Shown one piece after another: positions 30,558-38,674 of a DNA stretch of 64,000 nucleotides. The notes beneath the pieces were generated by a model, which saw nothing but the letters and a program-made list of their open reading frames with translations, was not told the origin of the DNA and searched no databases. Where the stretch lies: assembly GCA_947446575.1 (NCBI GenBank), contig CANFHC010000004.1, positions 62,001-126,000 of the forward strand, given 5' to 3'. The position numbers and the translations under genes were made by a program. Position 1 is the first letter of the stretch; each line of letters opens with the position of its first letter. This DNA is from Bacteriovoracaceae bacterium (GTDB lineage: Bacteria; Bdellovibrionota; Bacteriovoracia; Bacteriovoracales; Bacteriovoracaceae).

Positions 30558-32066
30558 CTAGTATTTCTTGGTTGCTAAGAAACCTTTAACAGCTTCAAGG
30601 ATTTTTCCTTCGTTTCCACCAGAAATTTCTTTCGAGTTAGAAATTTCAGACATAACGTCAGCATGTCTTGAGTGTAAAAATCCAAGAATATCTTTTTCAG
30701 CAACTCTAACTTGTGGAGTTGGAACAACATCTAAAAGACCTTTAGTTGCAACTAAAATTGCTACTGCTTGGTCAATAACATCAGCAGGAGCATATTGATC
30801 TTGTTTTAGAAGTTCAACTAATCTCTCACCTCTGTTTAGCTGTCTTTTTGTTGCTTCATCTAAGTCCGATCCGAAAGCAGAGAAAGCAGCTAGCTCTCTA
30901 TACTGAGCAAGATCAAGGCGAAGTGTACCAGCAACTTTTTTCATTGCTTTAATTTGAGCAGATCCACCAACGCGTGAAACTGAAAGACCAACGTTAACAG
31001 CTGGACGAATACCAGAGTTGAATAAATCAGACTCTAGGAAGATCTGTCCATCAGTGATCGAAATTACGTTTGTTGGAATGTATGCAGAAACGTCACCTTC
31101 TTGAGTTTCGATGATCGGAAGTGCTGTCAATGATCCATTTCCAAGAGCGTCGTTAAGTTTACATCCGCGCTCAAGAAGTCTTGAGTGAAGGAAGAAAACG
31201 TCCCCTGGGAATGCTTCACGTCCTGGAGGACGACGAAGAAGAAGCGACATTTGTCTGTACGCTTGTGCTTGTTTTGTTAAATCGTCATAAACGATAACTG
31301 CGTGGCGACCGCTGTCTCTATAGTACTCACCCATTGTACAACCAGTGTATGGTGCAAGGAACTGCATAGGAGCAGAAGCTGAAGCAGTTGCTGATACGAT
31401 GATTGTATAATCAAGAGCGCCAGCATCTTTTAATTTTTGTTGAACTTGTCTTACTGTAGATTGTTTTTGTCCAATTGCTACGTAAACGCAAACAACGTTT
31501 TTACCTTTTTGATTGATGATTGTATCGATAGCGATTGCTGTTTTACCAGTCTTACGGTCACCAATGATAAGCTCTCTTTGTCCACGTCCAATTGGAATCA
31601 TAGAATCGATTGCTTTTAATCCTGTTTGTAGCGGCTCATGTACTGATTTACGAGCGATGATCCCTGGAGCTTTAATTTCAACAACACGTGAGTGTTCTGA
31701 TTTAATATCTCCCATTCCATCAATAGGCTCTCCGATTGCGTTTACAACTCTTCCTAAAAGAGCGTCACCAACTGGAACAGCTACGATTCTTTCTGTTCTT
31801 TTTACTGAAGACCCTTCTTTAATTCGAGTGTCTTCACCAAGAATAGCGATACCAACGTTATTTGCTTCTAAGTTTAGAACCATTCCTGTCGTACCTGACT
31901 CGAACTCAACAAGTTCACCGTACATTACGTTTTTAAGACCGAACGCTCTAGCGATCCCGTCTCCGACAGTTAATACTGTTCCAACTTCATCTACTTGAAG
32001 TCTAGTTTGAAAGTTTGAGATTCTTTCTTTGATAATACTTGTAATCTCTTCTGGATTCATTGCCAT
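30558..32066 (-). CDS. atpA: ATP synthase alpha subunit
   Basis: Non-catalytic nucleotide-binding F1 subunit. The 502-residue product shows Walker A GDRKTGKT (about 170-177), [13 protein letters not shown], the [25 protein letters not shown] block and the N-terminal crown. Spacing to delta is 28 bases. No anomaly. Confidence 0.98.
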   Translation of the reverse strand: MAMNPEEITSIIKERISNFQTRLQVDEVGTVLTVGDGIARAFGLKNVMYGELVEFESGTTGMVLNLEANNVGIAILGEDTRIKEGSSVKRTERIVAVPVGDALLGRVVNAIGEPIDGMGDIKSEHSRVVEIKAPGIIARKSVHEPLQTGLKAIDSMIPIGRGQRELIIGDRKTGKTAIAIDTIINQKGKNVVCVYVAIGQKQSTVRQVQQKLKDAGALDYTIIVSATASASAPMQFLAPYTGCTMGEYYRDSGRHAVIVYDDLTKQAQAYRQMSLLLRRPPGREAFPGDVFFLHSRLLERGCKLNDALGNGSLTALPIIETQEGDVSAYIPTNVISITDGQIFLESDLFNSGIRPAVNVGLSVSRVGGSAQIKAMKKVAGTLRLDLAQYRELAAFSAFGSDLDEATKRQLNRGERLVELLKQDQYAPADVIDQAVAILVATKGLLDVVPTPQVRVAEKDILGFLHSRHADVMSEISNSKEISGGNEGKILEAVKGFLATKKY

Positions 32067-32094
32067 TTTTTACCTCAACATTCCTAATAATGTA

Positions 32095-32634
32095 TTACGA
32101 ATTTAAAACACTTTCTTTAAAGTTATCTAATTGGTTTTCGAGAGATGCATCTAACTGAAGATCTTCAACAGTTACTCTATATCCCGCAGAAACATTTTCA
32201 TTCTGACTGTATTCGAGTATTGGCTCTCTTCCTAGTTTCGCTTTAAGATAAACTTTTAGTTTTTCTTTTACGTCAGCTGGAATTGAGTCTTCACTTCCTT
32301 CAATTGTCCCACGAAGAAATCCTCTTCTATGGTCATCGATTACAATCACGTTCTTAAAAATCATTGGCAATAAACCAATTCTTTTTTCTTGAATCAAAAA
32401 TTGCATAAAGTTTTTCATGATCTGAGATAGACCAAGTTTGCCCATTACGGCATCCATTACGCTTAATTTTTCTTCGTTCGTGAAAACTTCTAAAAACATG
32501 ACCGTTTCTAGGTCATTATTTTTATTGATAGTTTCGTTAAGTGTAGTTAGTTCACCGGCCAAATCAAGTTTCAACTCATCAGAGAGTTCAACAAGTGATT
32601 GGGCATAAGCTTTGGCGATTATTTGCTCTTTCAT
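32095..32634 (-). CDS. atpH: ATP synthase delta subunit
   Basis: Delta links the peripheral stalk to the top of F1. The 179-residue product has the N-terminal helical bundle (AKAYAQSLVELS) and the C-terminal signature (LSAGYRVTVEDLQLDASLENQLDNFKESVL type, with G-Y/R-V-x-x-x-D-x-x-x-D-x-S). Position between b and alpha is standard. Confidence 0.92.
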   Translation of the reverse strand: MKEQIIAKAYAQSLVELSDELKLDLAGELTTLNETINKNNDLETVMFLEVFTNEEKLSVMDAVMGKLGLSQIMKNFMQFLIQEKRIGLLPMIFKNVIVIDDHRRGFLRGTIEGSEDSIPADVKEKLKVYLKAKLGREPILEYSQNENVSAGYRVTVEDLQLDASLENQLDNFKESVLNS

Positions 32635-32655
32635 TTTCTTCCTATCTAAAAAATC

Positions 32656-33198
32656 TTATCTGAGTTCAGAAACAATTTTTTGAGTCGCTTTCGTTTGGAA
32701 ATCTTTATTCCCTTTAATAGTCGTTTTCGCACCTAAAACAACTTTATTAATGAGGTCATGATTTAATTCATCAATCAATTCTTTTTTCTCACCATCAAGC
32801 TTATTTTCAAGATCGCGCTTCATACGTGCAATTGTCGTTTGAGTTTCTTCACTTTGATTTTTTGCAAATTGAGCAGCTTCAGAATCATAATCAGCTGTGA
32901 TTTTTACTAATTCTGAATCTAAGTTTTTAATTTTTGCTTGAAAACTATTAAGGCGATCTTCTGCATCTTTATTATTTCTTGCTGCTGATTCCATTAGTGA
33001 TTTTACATCTGCAGCTTGTTTGTTGAATTTTTCCCTCAACGGTTTAACAACCTTTGAAAGAATTGCAAGCATGATTATAAAGTTAACAAATGGATATTTT
33101 AAATCCCAAATACTTGCTTCGTGGTGAGCGGCTTCTTCAGCTCCGGCCACAGAAATAAGTGATGTGAATAAAAAAGTATAATAGATAATCGATTTCAC
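32656..33198 (-). CDS. atpF: ATP synthase b subunit with signal-peptide-like leader
   Basis: Peripheral stalk subunit. The 180-residue product has a signal-peptide-like leader (MKSIIYYTFLFTSLISVAGA, then EEAAHHEAS), then the membrane segment (PFVNFIIMLAILSKVV) and a long charged coiled coil. The extra leader is not typical of well-studied b subunits. It is next to a second b-type gene, so b and b' form a heterodimer stalk. Confidence 0.9.
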   Translation of the reverse strand: MKSIIYYTFLFTSLISVAGAEEAAHHEASIWDLKYPFVNFIIMLAILSKVVKPLREKFNKQAADVKSLMESAARNNKDAEDRLNSFQAKIKNLDSELVKITADYDSEAAQFAKNQSEETQTTIARMKRDLENKLDGEKKELIDELNHDLINKVVLGAKTTIKGNKDFQTKATQKIVSELR

Positions 33199-33207
33199 TA
33201 TAAATCC

Positions 33208-33651
33208 TTATTTAGTAAGTTTTTCGACTAGATTCCCAGCAAGTTTATCAGCTTCTGCCATTACAACAGTTCTTTTTTCTGACAAGTCTTTTAGGATTTT
33301 ATTTTTTCTTTCGTCGTATTCTGAGTTGATTTTCTCTTCTGCAGATTTAAGTTGGTCTCTTTCTTTATTCATCACATCTGATTTCTTTTTTTGTGTATGA
33401 AGTTGTGAATCAGAGTGTGTTTTTTCAATTTTTGCTTTGTATTGATCTGCAAGCTCTTCTGCTTGCTTATAAACTGCGTGAGCGTGGTTTTCTAATTTCG
33501 TTGTTTTTCCTTCTCTTTTTTCTAAAACTTCTTGAAGTTTTTTGAAAAACATTGGGGCAAGGATATTGAACAATACGAGCAGAATACCAAATTGTATTAG
33601 AGCGGTTTTATCGATTTTTAGAGCATTAATAATTACTAGAATCGTATCCAT
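33208..33651 (-). CDS. atpF': ATP synthase b' subunit
   Basis: I take the start at ATG 33651 (MDTILVII...), which has GGAG 11 bases upstream. A longer reading from GTG 33720 has no ribosome-binding site. The 147-residue product has one N-terminal membrane segment (about 16-34, ALIQFGILLVLFNILAPMFF) and a charged coiled-coil tail. First gene of the seven-gene F1/stalk operon; the F0 a and c genes are 20 kb away on the other side of oriC. Confidence 0.88.
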   Translation of the reverse strand: MDTILVIINALKIDKTALIQFGILLVLFNILAPMFFKKLQEVLEKREGKTTKLENHAHAVYKQAEELADQYKAKIEKTHSDSQLHTQKKKSDVMNKERDQLKSAEEKINSEYDERKNKILKDLSEKRTVVMAEADKLAGNLVEKLTK

Positions 33652-33723
33652 TTTTTCTATTACTCCAACAGTAGCGAAAGCTCGCGTAATATTATTAGAA
33701 TTTGTGAAAATTTTTTTCACTTA

Positions 33724-33752
33724 TGAATAAAGCTTTAAGCGTTTATCGTCAA
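33724..33752 (-). promoter_or_regulatory. Sigma-70-type promoter for the ATP synthase operon
   Basis: On the minus strand, TTGACG (33752-33747) and TATTCA (33729-33724) are separated by exactly 17 bases, about 75 bases upstream of the b' ATG. It is the only good match in the gap between bactofilin and b', which must hold this operon's promoter. By-eye match only. Confidence 0.5.
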
Positions 33753-33783
33753 GAAAATTTAAGGTTATTGTAATTTGCTGCGA

Positions 33784-34134
33784 TCAGCTTTGAATGTTTT
33801 TCTTGTCGCGCATTTTGGTTGTTCCGTGGAAAATAACGCCTTCTTCAACAATGAGACTTGGCGTTGTAATAATTCCCTCAAATCTTGCTGGTTTTAAGAT
33901 CTCAACGCGTGAGCTTGCTTTGATATTTCCTTTAACCGATCCCGCGATAATAATAATGTTTGCGTTGATGTCGGCGTTGATTATTGCGCCTTCAGAAATA
34001 ACTACCGTATCGTTTGAAAAAACACTTCCGTTTACGATCCCTGCAATTCTGGCAGTGCCATTGAAAGAAAGGTTTCCTTCAAATTTACAACCCTCTTCAA
34101 TAATCGCTGAAACTTCTCCGCGGCGTCTTTCCAT
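33784..34134 (-). CDS. Bactofilin
   Basis: Bactofilins polymerise into cytoskeletal filaments without nucleotide. The 116-residue product is almost entirely the beta-helical core (SAIIEEGCKFEGNLSFNGTARIAGIVNGSV... repeated every ~18 residues), with a short N-terminal tail and short C-terminal tail. It lies directly downstream of parAB; in Myxococcus, bactofilins anchor ParABS to cell poles, so a chromosome-segregation role is plausible here. AAAGGA precedes the ATG. Confidence 0.93.
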   Translation of the reverse strand: MERRRGEVSAIIEEGCKFEGNLSFNGTARIAGIVNGSVFSNDTVVISEGAIINADINANIIIIAGSVKGNIKASSRVEILKPARFEGIITTPSLIVEEGVIFHGTTKMRDKKNIQS

Positions 34135-34152
34135 AAACGTGGTCCTTTAAAT

Positions 34153-34180
34153 AATAAGTGGTCCGATAGGACCACTTATT
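34153..34180 (-). terminator. Perfect 12-bp hairpin after parB, member of the mnmE palindrome family
   Basis: AATAAGTGGTCC (34153-34164), loop GATA, and GGACCACTTATT (34169-34180) form a perfect 12-bp stem just after the parB stop. Its core TGGTCCGATAGGACCA differs by one base from the palindromes repeated in mnmE (TGGTYCYATAGRACCA). Only a weak T-run follows on the minus strand, so termination is likely but not certain; it also lies close to the bactofilin ribosome-binding site. Confidence 0.6.
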
Positions 34181-34204
34181 AGAAATTAATTTCTTAGTTC
34201 TATC

Positions 34205-35146
34205 TTACTTTGATAATAAGAATTCATATATATCGTTAAATTCTGCCTCATTGCTAAACTTAAGTACGATATTCCCAGAACCATTTTTACCCGAGTTAAT
34301 TCCAAAGTGGTAACCTGTTTTTTGCTCGAGAGTCTTTCTAAATTGATCAAGTTTTTCATCAAAAAATGGATTTTTCCTAGCTGCCTTTTCTTTAAGTGGT
34401 TTTTTGCCTTTAATTCCGTTTTCTAAATCGCGGACAGACCAATTATTAGCTACAGCCTCGTTAGCGAGTCTAATGGCATCCTCACGCTCTTTAACAGCTG
34501 CTAGAATTTTAGCGTGACCAAAAGAAAGCGATTCTTTTTGAAGAAGATCAATTACTGGACGAGGAAGGTTCAATATTCTTAGAAAGTTAGCAACTGTTGA
34601 GCGTTCCTTTCCAAGTTTTTTTGCTACGTCTTCTTGAGTGAGTTTGTATTCGTTCATCAATTGGTAATATGCCAATGCTTCTTCCACACAATTTAAATCT
34701 GATCGTTGAACGTTTTCAATGATCGACATGATCATTTTTTCACGTTCAGTCGCTCTCTTCACCACGACAGGAACTTGCCCAAGACCCGCTTTTTTAGCTG
34801 CTCTTAAACGTCTCTCACCTGCCACTAGTTCGAATTGACCATTTTCTAATTCAGCTACAATTAGCGGCTGAATAATTCCATTTTCTTTTATAGATTCAGC
34901 AAGTTCTTCTAAATCTTTTTCTTTAAAAATTTTTCTTGGTTGATTTGGATTTGTCTTAATTGATCCAACATCTACAAGCAGGGGCGTATTTTCAATTCGA
35001 ATTTCTACTTCTCTTTCCGCTGGAGAATTATCTTCGATTTCTTGATTTCCATAGTGACTATTATAAGTCTGATTAACAACAGACTGAGGAGTCGACTCTT
35101 GAAGTAGTGATGCGATTCCTTTTCCTAGTGCAAGTTTCTTGGCCAT
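34205..35146 (-). CDS. parB: Chromosome-partitioning protein ParB
   Basis: ParB binds parS, spreads as a CTP-dependent clamp and loads SMC. The 313-residue product has NPNQPRKIF then the CTP-binding GERRLRAAKKAGL motif, and the parS-binding helix-turn-helix (LTQEDVAKKLGKERSTVANFLRI). A C-terminal dimerisation domain ends the protein. It is 15 bases after parA. Confidence 0.97.
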   Translation of the reverse strand: MAKKLALGKGIASLLQESTPQSVVNQTYNSHYGNQEIEDNSPAEREVEIRIENTPLLVDVGSIKTNPNQPRKIFKEKDLEELAESIKENGIIQPLIVAELENGQFELVAGERRLRAAKKAGLGQVPVVVKRATEREKMIMSIIENVQRSDLNCVEEALAYYQLMNEYKLTQEDVAKKLGKERSTVANFLRILNLPRPVIDLLQKESLSFGHAKILAAVKEREDAIRLANEAVANNWSVRDLENGIKGKKPLKEKAARKNPFFDEKLDQFRKTLEQKTGYHFGINSGKNGSGNIVLKFSNEAEFNDIYEFLLSK

Positions 35147-35161
35147 AACAACTCCGTAAGC

Positions 35162-36067
35162 TTATTGCTCGAATGATTGAGTTCCATCAAAATTAATATT
35201 TTCTAAATTAGGGAGAATATCCATAATCAATTCTTCAGGAATTTTTGGTATTGAAGTTTCTTCTGGTTTCACCGCTACTTTTGATGACCCACTTTTCTTA
35301 AAACGTTCTTTAAGAATAAGTTCCTTGGCCAAGGCTAAATAGGCTTCACTGCCTTTTGATTCGATATCGTAAAGAATAATTGGTTTTCCAAATGAAGGAC
35401 ACTCAGCAAGCTTTACGTTTCTTGGAATAATTGTATTGAAAACAGAATCGCCAAAATGAGTTTTAATTTCATTGGCAACTTGCTTGTGTAAACCTGAACG
35501 TGAATCAAACATCGTTAATAAAATTCCATCTAATTCCAATTCTGGATTTAGCGATGATTTAATTAATTTAACTGTGTTCAATAATTGTGCGAGTCCTTCC
35601 ATTGCTAAATATTCTGTTTGCATAGGAACGATGTATGAGTGAGCTGCGTTCAATGCATTTACAGTTAAAAGTCCCAATGAAGGAGGACAATCGATGATAA
35701 TATAATCGTAGTCCTTTTCAACAGCTTTAAATGCTGTTTTTAATTTTGATTCGCGAGCAAACAAACTCACTAACTCTAATTCTGCTCCCACTAAATTGTT
35801 ATCAGAGGGACAAATATCAAAACATGGAAGTTCTGAGTGGTAGATCGCTTCTTTTAAACCAATCTGACCAATCAATGCATGATAAATATTTTTTTGAGCA
35901 AATGTATCTTTCGAAAGACCAATACTGATACTTCCGTTACCTTGTGGATCGAGGTCTATTAGTAGAGTCTTTTTCTCAGCTACTGCTAGACACGCCGCCA
36001 AATTTACTGAAGATGTAGTCTTACCTACCCCACCTTTTTGGTTCATCATCGCTATAATTTTAGCCAT
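35162..36067 (-). CDS. parA: Chromosome-partitioning ATPase ParA
   Basis: ParA (Soj) forms DNA-bound ATP dimers that move ParB-parS. The 301-residue product has the deviant Walker A KGGVGKTT (11-18) with the signature lysine, DLDPQGN, and DCPPSLG. A C-terminal extension of about 45 residues beyond the core, rich in Lys/Pro/Glu, is unusual. Operon partner of parB and downstream of rsmG. Confidence 0.97.
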   Translation of the reverse strand: MAKIIAMMNQKGGVGKTTSSVNLAACLAVAEKKTLLIDLDPQGNGSISIGLSKDTFAQKNIYHALIGQIGLKEAIYHSELPCFDICPSDNNLVGAELELVSLFARESKLKTAFKAVEKDYDYIIIDCPPSLGLLTVNALNAAHSYIVPMQTEYLAMEGLAQLLNTVKLIKSSLNPELELDGILLTMFDSRSGLHKQVANEIKTHFGDSVFNTIIPRNVKLAECPSFGKPIILYDIESKGSEAYLALAKELILKERFKKSGSSKVAVKPEETSIPKIPEELIMDILPNLENINFDGTQSFEQ

Positions 36068-36119
36068 TTAGATTCCTCATTTTTCGTATTTGATTGTGTA
36101 TTTATACTAATAAATATTA

Positions 36120-36758
36120 CTAAAGTAACTCAGAAAATTTAATAATTTTTTCAGTTTGCATTGTTCCACGTAGAACTTTTCTATTTTTGAAGCCTAAAAA
36201 CATTCGACCCTCCGTCCCAGGAACATCGTACGACTTTTCTTCAATGAGTTCCCAATTACTTTCGATCATATCCTCTATATCTTCCAGCTCATAAAAGTTT
36301 GGTCCTTTATAAAAGAAAACATATAAAGTTTTATTTGTGCGCAACAGTGGAAGGTAGTCCGAAACTTTTCCCACACCTTTAAAAGTGATGACGGTGTCGA
36401 CATCAAAGTCCACGGTCTCTAATCTTTGATGTTTTAAAAAAACATTTATTAAGCCAAGTTTTCCGGCAATCTTTTGAACAACCTGAGCTTTTTTTGCTCT
36501 GGCCTCAAATCCGATAAATTTTTTATCTGGGTTCGTGAAGGCCAAAGGCAAAATTGGAAATCCGCCACCAAACCCAACATCCACCATTAACTTGGTTTTC
36601 TCGAGTGCGTTTTTAAAAACATTACTTTCAGTTTCAGGCAAAACTGAATCCACGATTTGTTTTTGGTAAAATTCTTCGGGTGAGGTAATTCTTGTCAAAT
36701 TGATTCCGGCAAACTCACCAGTAAGCAGATCAAGGTACTTTTTACTAAAATCTTTCAT
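36120..36758 (-). CDS. rsmG: 16S rRNA (guanine527-N7)-methyltransferase
   Basis: RsmG (GidB) methylates G527 of 16S rRNA. The 212-residue product has the SAM-binding motif VDVGFGGGFPILPLA and the VITFKGVGKV region. The usual end of the protein is followed by an extra ~20 residues (NRKVLRGTMQTEKIIKFSELL type), which contain the codons that overlap a parS-like site. Its start shares a base with the mnmG stop, so coupling is likely. Confidence 0.93.
   Translation of the reverse strand: MKDFSKKYLDLLTGEFAGINLTRITSPEEFYQKQIVDSVLPETESNVFKNALEKTKLMVDVGFGGGFPILPLAFTNPDKKFIGFEARAKKAQVVQKIAGKLGLINVFLKHQRLETVDFDVDTVITFKGVGKVSDYLPLLRTNKTLYVFFYKGPNFYELEDIEDMIESNWELIEEKSYDVPGTEGRMFLGFKNRKVLRGTMQTEKIIKFSELL
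36162..36177. promoter_or_regulatory. parS-like site inside rsmG
   Basis: TGTTCCACGTAGAACT; read on the minus strand, AGTTCTACGTGGAACA, which differs at two positions from TGTTCCACGTGGAACA. It is about 100 bases upstream of parA start and lies inside the C-terminal codons of rsmG. Core CACGT and the GTTC/GAAC arms are intact, so ParB binding is likely. Confidence 0.65.
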
Positions 36759-38611
36759 TAAATTATGTTCCCGGCCACGTATGCTAGGGTAGCGGGTCTG
36801 ATTCCTTCAATTCTTTGCAATTGAGCGAAAGTTTCCGGTCTAATTGTCTTAATCCGGAGTTTGCACTCGAAAGAAATATTTTTTGAATCGGCCAAGCTTT
36901 CCCAGTTTATTTTCTTTTTTCCTAGTCTATTTATTCTTTCAGACTCCACTACTGCTCTATCAATATAGCCTTCGTACTTTGTTGCAACGGCAACTGTTCG
37001 AACAACATCTATGTCGAAAGCTATTCCCAGTCTTCTTGTTTCACGATCCAATACAGTTATTGGATTATTATCCGGTCGCTTTAAGAGTTCTTTGAAAGAG
37101 ATATTAATTTCAAGTGGTCCATAGTTGTACTGATCAAAGTAGATCTTGTTCTCTTTTGTTGAATAGAGCATCGTTGAATCGACCAATTTTTCTAAAAGCG
37201 AGACTTCTTCTAGAAATTCTTCTTGAAAATCATCGAGCGCAGAAGTTAATTCCAACTCTCTTCTGTATTTTCGCATTCTAGGAATAGTGTTATCTTCTCG
37301 TACGTACAATCTATTCTCCGAGCGAGCTGTGAATAGTCTATAAGGCTCATCTCTCTTATTTGTGACTAAATCTTCGACCATAACTCCAATGTATGAGTCA
37401 TATCGATCTAAAACCAGTGGATTTTTTCCCAAAAAGGCTAAAGCGGCGTTCACTCCAGCAATAATTCCTTGTCCGGCGGCTTCTTCATAGCCTGAAGTCC
37501 CACAAACCTGGCCAGCAAAATACAATCCAGGAATGGAAATATACTCCATTGTTTTAGAGAGTTGTGAAGTATCAACAACGTCATATTCAACTGCGTAGCC
37601 ATGAACTAGAATTTTTGCGTTTTCAAGTCCAGAAATAGTTTGAATAAAGCTTTCTTGAACATCTTTTGGTAGCGAAGTTGAGACTCCATTTGGATAAATT
37701 GTCTCTAGATCAAGTCCTTCAGGTTCAATGAAGACATGATGAACATCTTTTTCCGTATAACGGAAAGCTTTGTCTTCAATGCTAGGACAATATCTAGGTC
37801 CAACACCTTTTATTTGTCCGTTAAATATGGGAGATCTTTCTTTATTTGCGCGAATTATCGATAGAGTTTCATAATTCGTCTTCGTTAAATAACAAGATAC
37901 TTGTCTAGATTCTCTTTTGAACGGTGAATTCAATGAATGGAAGTTTCTTGTGCCCGAATCACTTTCCTGAGGTTCTAATTTTGAAAAATCTATTGTTTTT
38001 CTGTCCAACCTAGGCGGAGTACCTGTTTTAAATCTATTTGGAAGTGTTTTTATTTCATTAAAAAGCTCGTTCAATCCAACAGACTCTTTACACTCTACTC
38101 TTCCACCGGCCGTTTGCTCTTCCCCTGTATGAAGTTTTCCACCGAGAAAAGTTCCAGTAGTGACGACAATTTTCTTGGCGGTAACAATATTTCCCAATTC
38201 TGTTGTAACGGTAAAATGAGAATCAACTCTTTCAACCGATCGAACCATCTCGCGAATAATTGATAAATTTTGAACAGCTGCCAAAAGCTCTTCTACATTT
38301 TTTGTATATAAGTCTTTATCAACTTGTACTCGAGTGGACTGAACCGCAAATCCCTTTGATTCATTTAATGTTCGGTATTGAATTCCCGCCTTGTCGGCGA
38401 CGATTCCCATTAATCCACCAAGTGCATCTATCTCGCGAACAACTTGCCCTTTCCCTACTCCGCCGATGGCCGGATTACATGGAGCTGAAGCAAGACTTGC
38501 ATTCGGTGAAGAAATTAATCCTACCTGTAAATCAAATTGGGAAGTGATCCAAGCTGCTTCTGCGCCTGCATGTCCACCGCCAATAATTAAAATATCGAAG
38601 TTCTTTTTCAT
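36758..38611 (-). CDS. mnmG: tRNA uridine-5-carboxymethylaminomethyl modification enzyme MnmG
   Basis: MnmG (GidA) with MnmE modifies U34 of certain tRNAs. The 617-residue length is typical. FAD-binding GGGHAGAEAA is at the N-terminus, with the conserved PCNPAIGGVGKGQ segment (Cys) and CGTSGYEEAAGQGI further on. It precedes rsmG with one-base stop/start overlap and follows mnmE, the standard order. Confidence 0.97.
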   Translation of the reverse strand: MKKNFDILIIGGGHAGAEAAWITSQFDLQVGLISSPNASLASAPCNPAIGGVGKGQVVREIDALGGLMGIVADKAGIQYRTLNESKGFAVQSTRVQVDKDLYTKNVEELLAAVQNLSIIREMVRSVERVDSHFTVTTELGNIVTAKKIVVTTGTFLGGKLHTGEEQTAGGRVECKESVGLNELFNEIKTLPNRFKTGTPPRLDRKTIDFSKLEPQESDSGTRNFHSLNSPFKRESRQVSCYLTKTNYETLSIIRANKERSPIFNGQIKGVGPRYCPSIEDKAFRYTEKDVHHVFIEPEGLDLETIYPNGVSTSLPKDVQESFIQTISGLENAKILVHGYAVEYDVVDTSQLSKTMEYISIPGLYFAGQVCGTSGYEEAAGQGIIAGVNAALAFLGKNPLVLDRYDSYIGVMVEDLVTNKRDEPYRLFTARSENRLYVREDNTIPRMRKYRRELELTSALDDFQEEFLEEVSLLEKLVDSTMLYSTKENKIYFDQYNYGPLEINISFKELLKRPDNNPITVLDRETRRLGIAFDIDVVRTVAVATKYEGYIDRAVVESERINRLGKKKINWESLADSKNISFECKLRIKTIRPETFAQLQRIEGIRPATLAYVAGNII

Positions 38612-38614
38612 AAT

Positions 38615-38630
38615 TGTTCCACGTAGAACA
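38615..38630. promoter_or_regulatory. parS-like site upstream of mnmG
   Basis: TGTTCCACGTAGAACA, or TGTTCTACGTGGAACA on the other strand, one mismatch from the widely conserved parS TGTTCCACGTGGAACA. It begins 4 bases upstream of the mnmG ATG in the gap after mnmE, so it could also affect mnmG expression. It is 2.5 kb from the other site and about 6 kb from oriC, a normal distance for parS. Confidence 0.75.
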
Positions 38631-38674
38631 CTTTCATTTTGTTTTTGATTAGTAGTATAAAATTTAAGAATCGG

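Noticed and set aside
31513-31998. 161-codon plus-strand frame opposite atpA
   Set aside because: Shadow of atpA; low-complexity Ser/Pro/Ile product with no recognisable fold.
33827-33842. parS-like GTTCCGTGGAA in bactofilin
   Set aside because: Two central bases are missing relative to parS.
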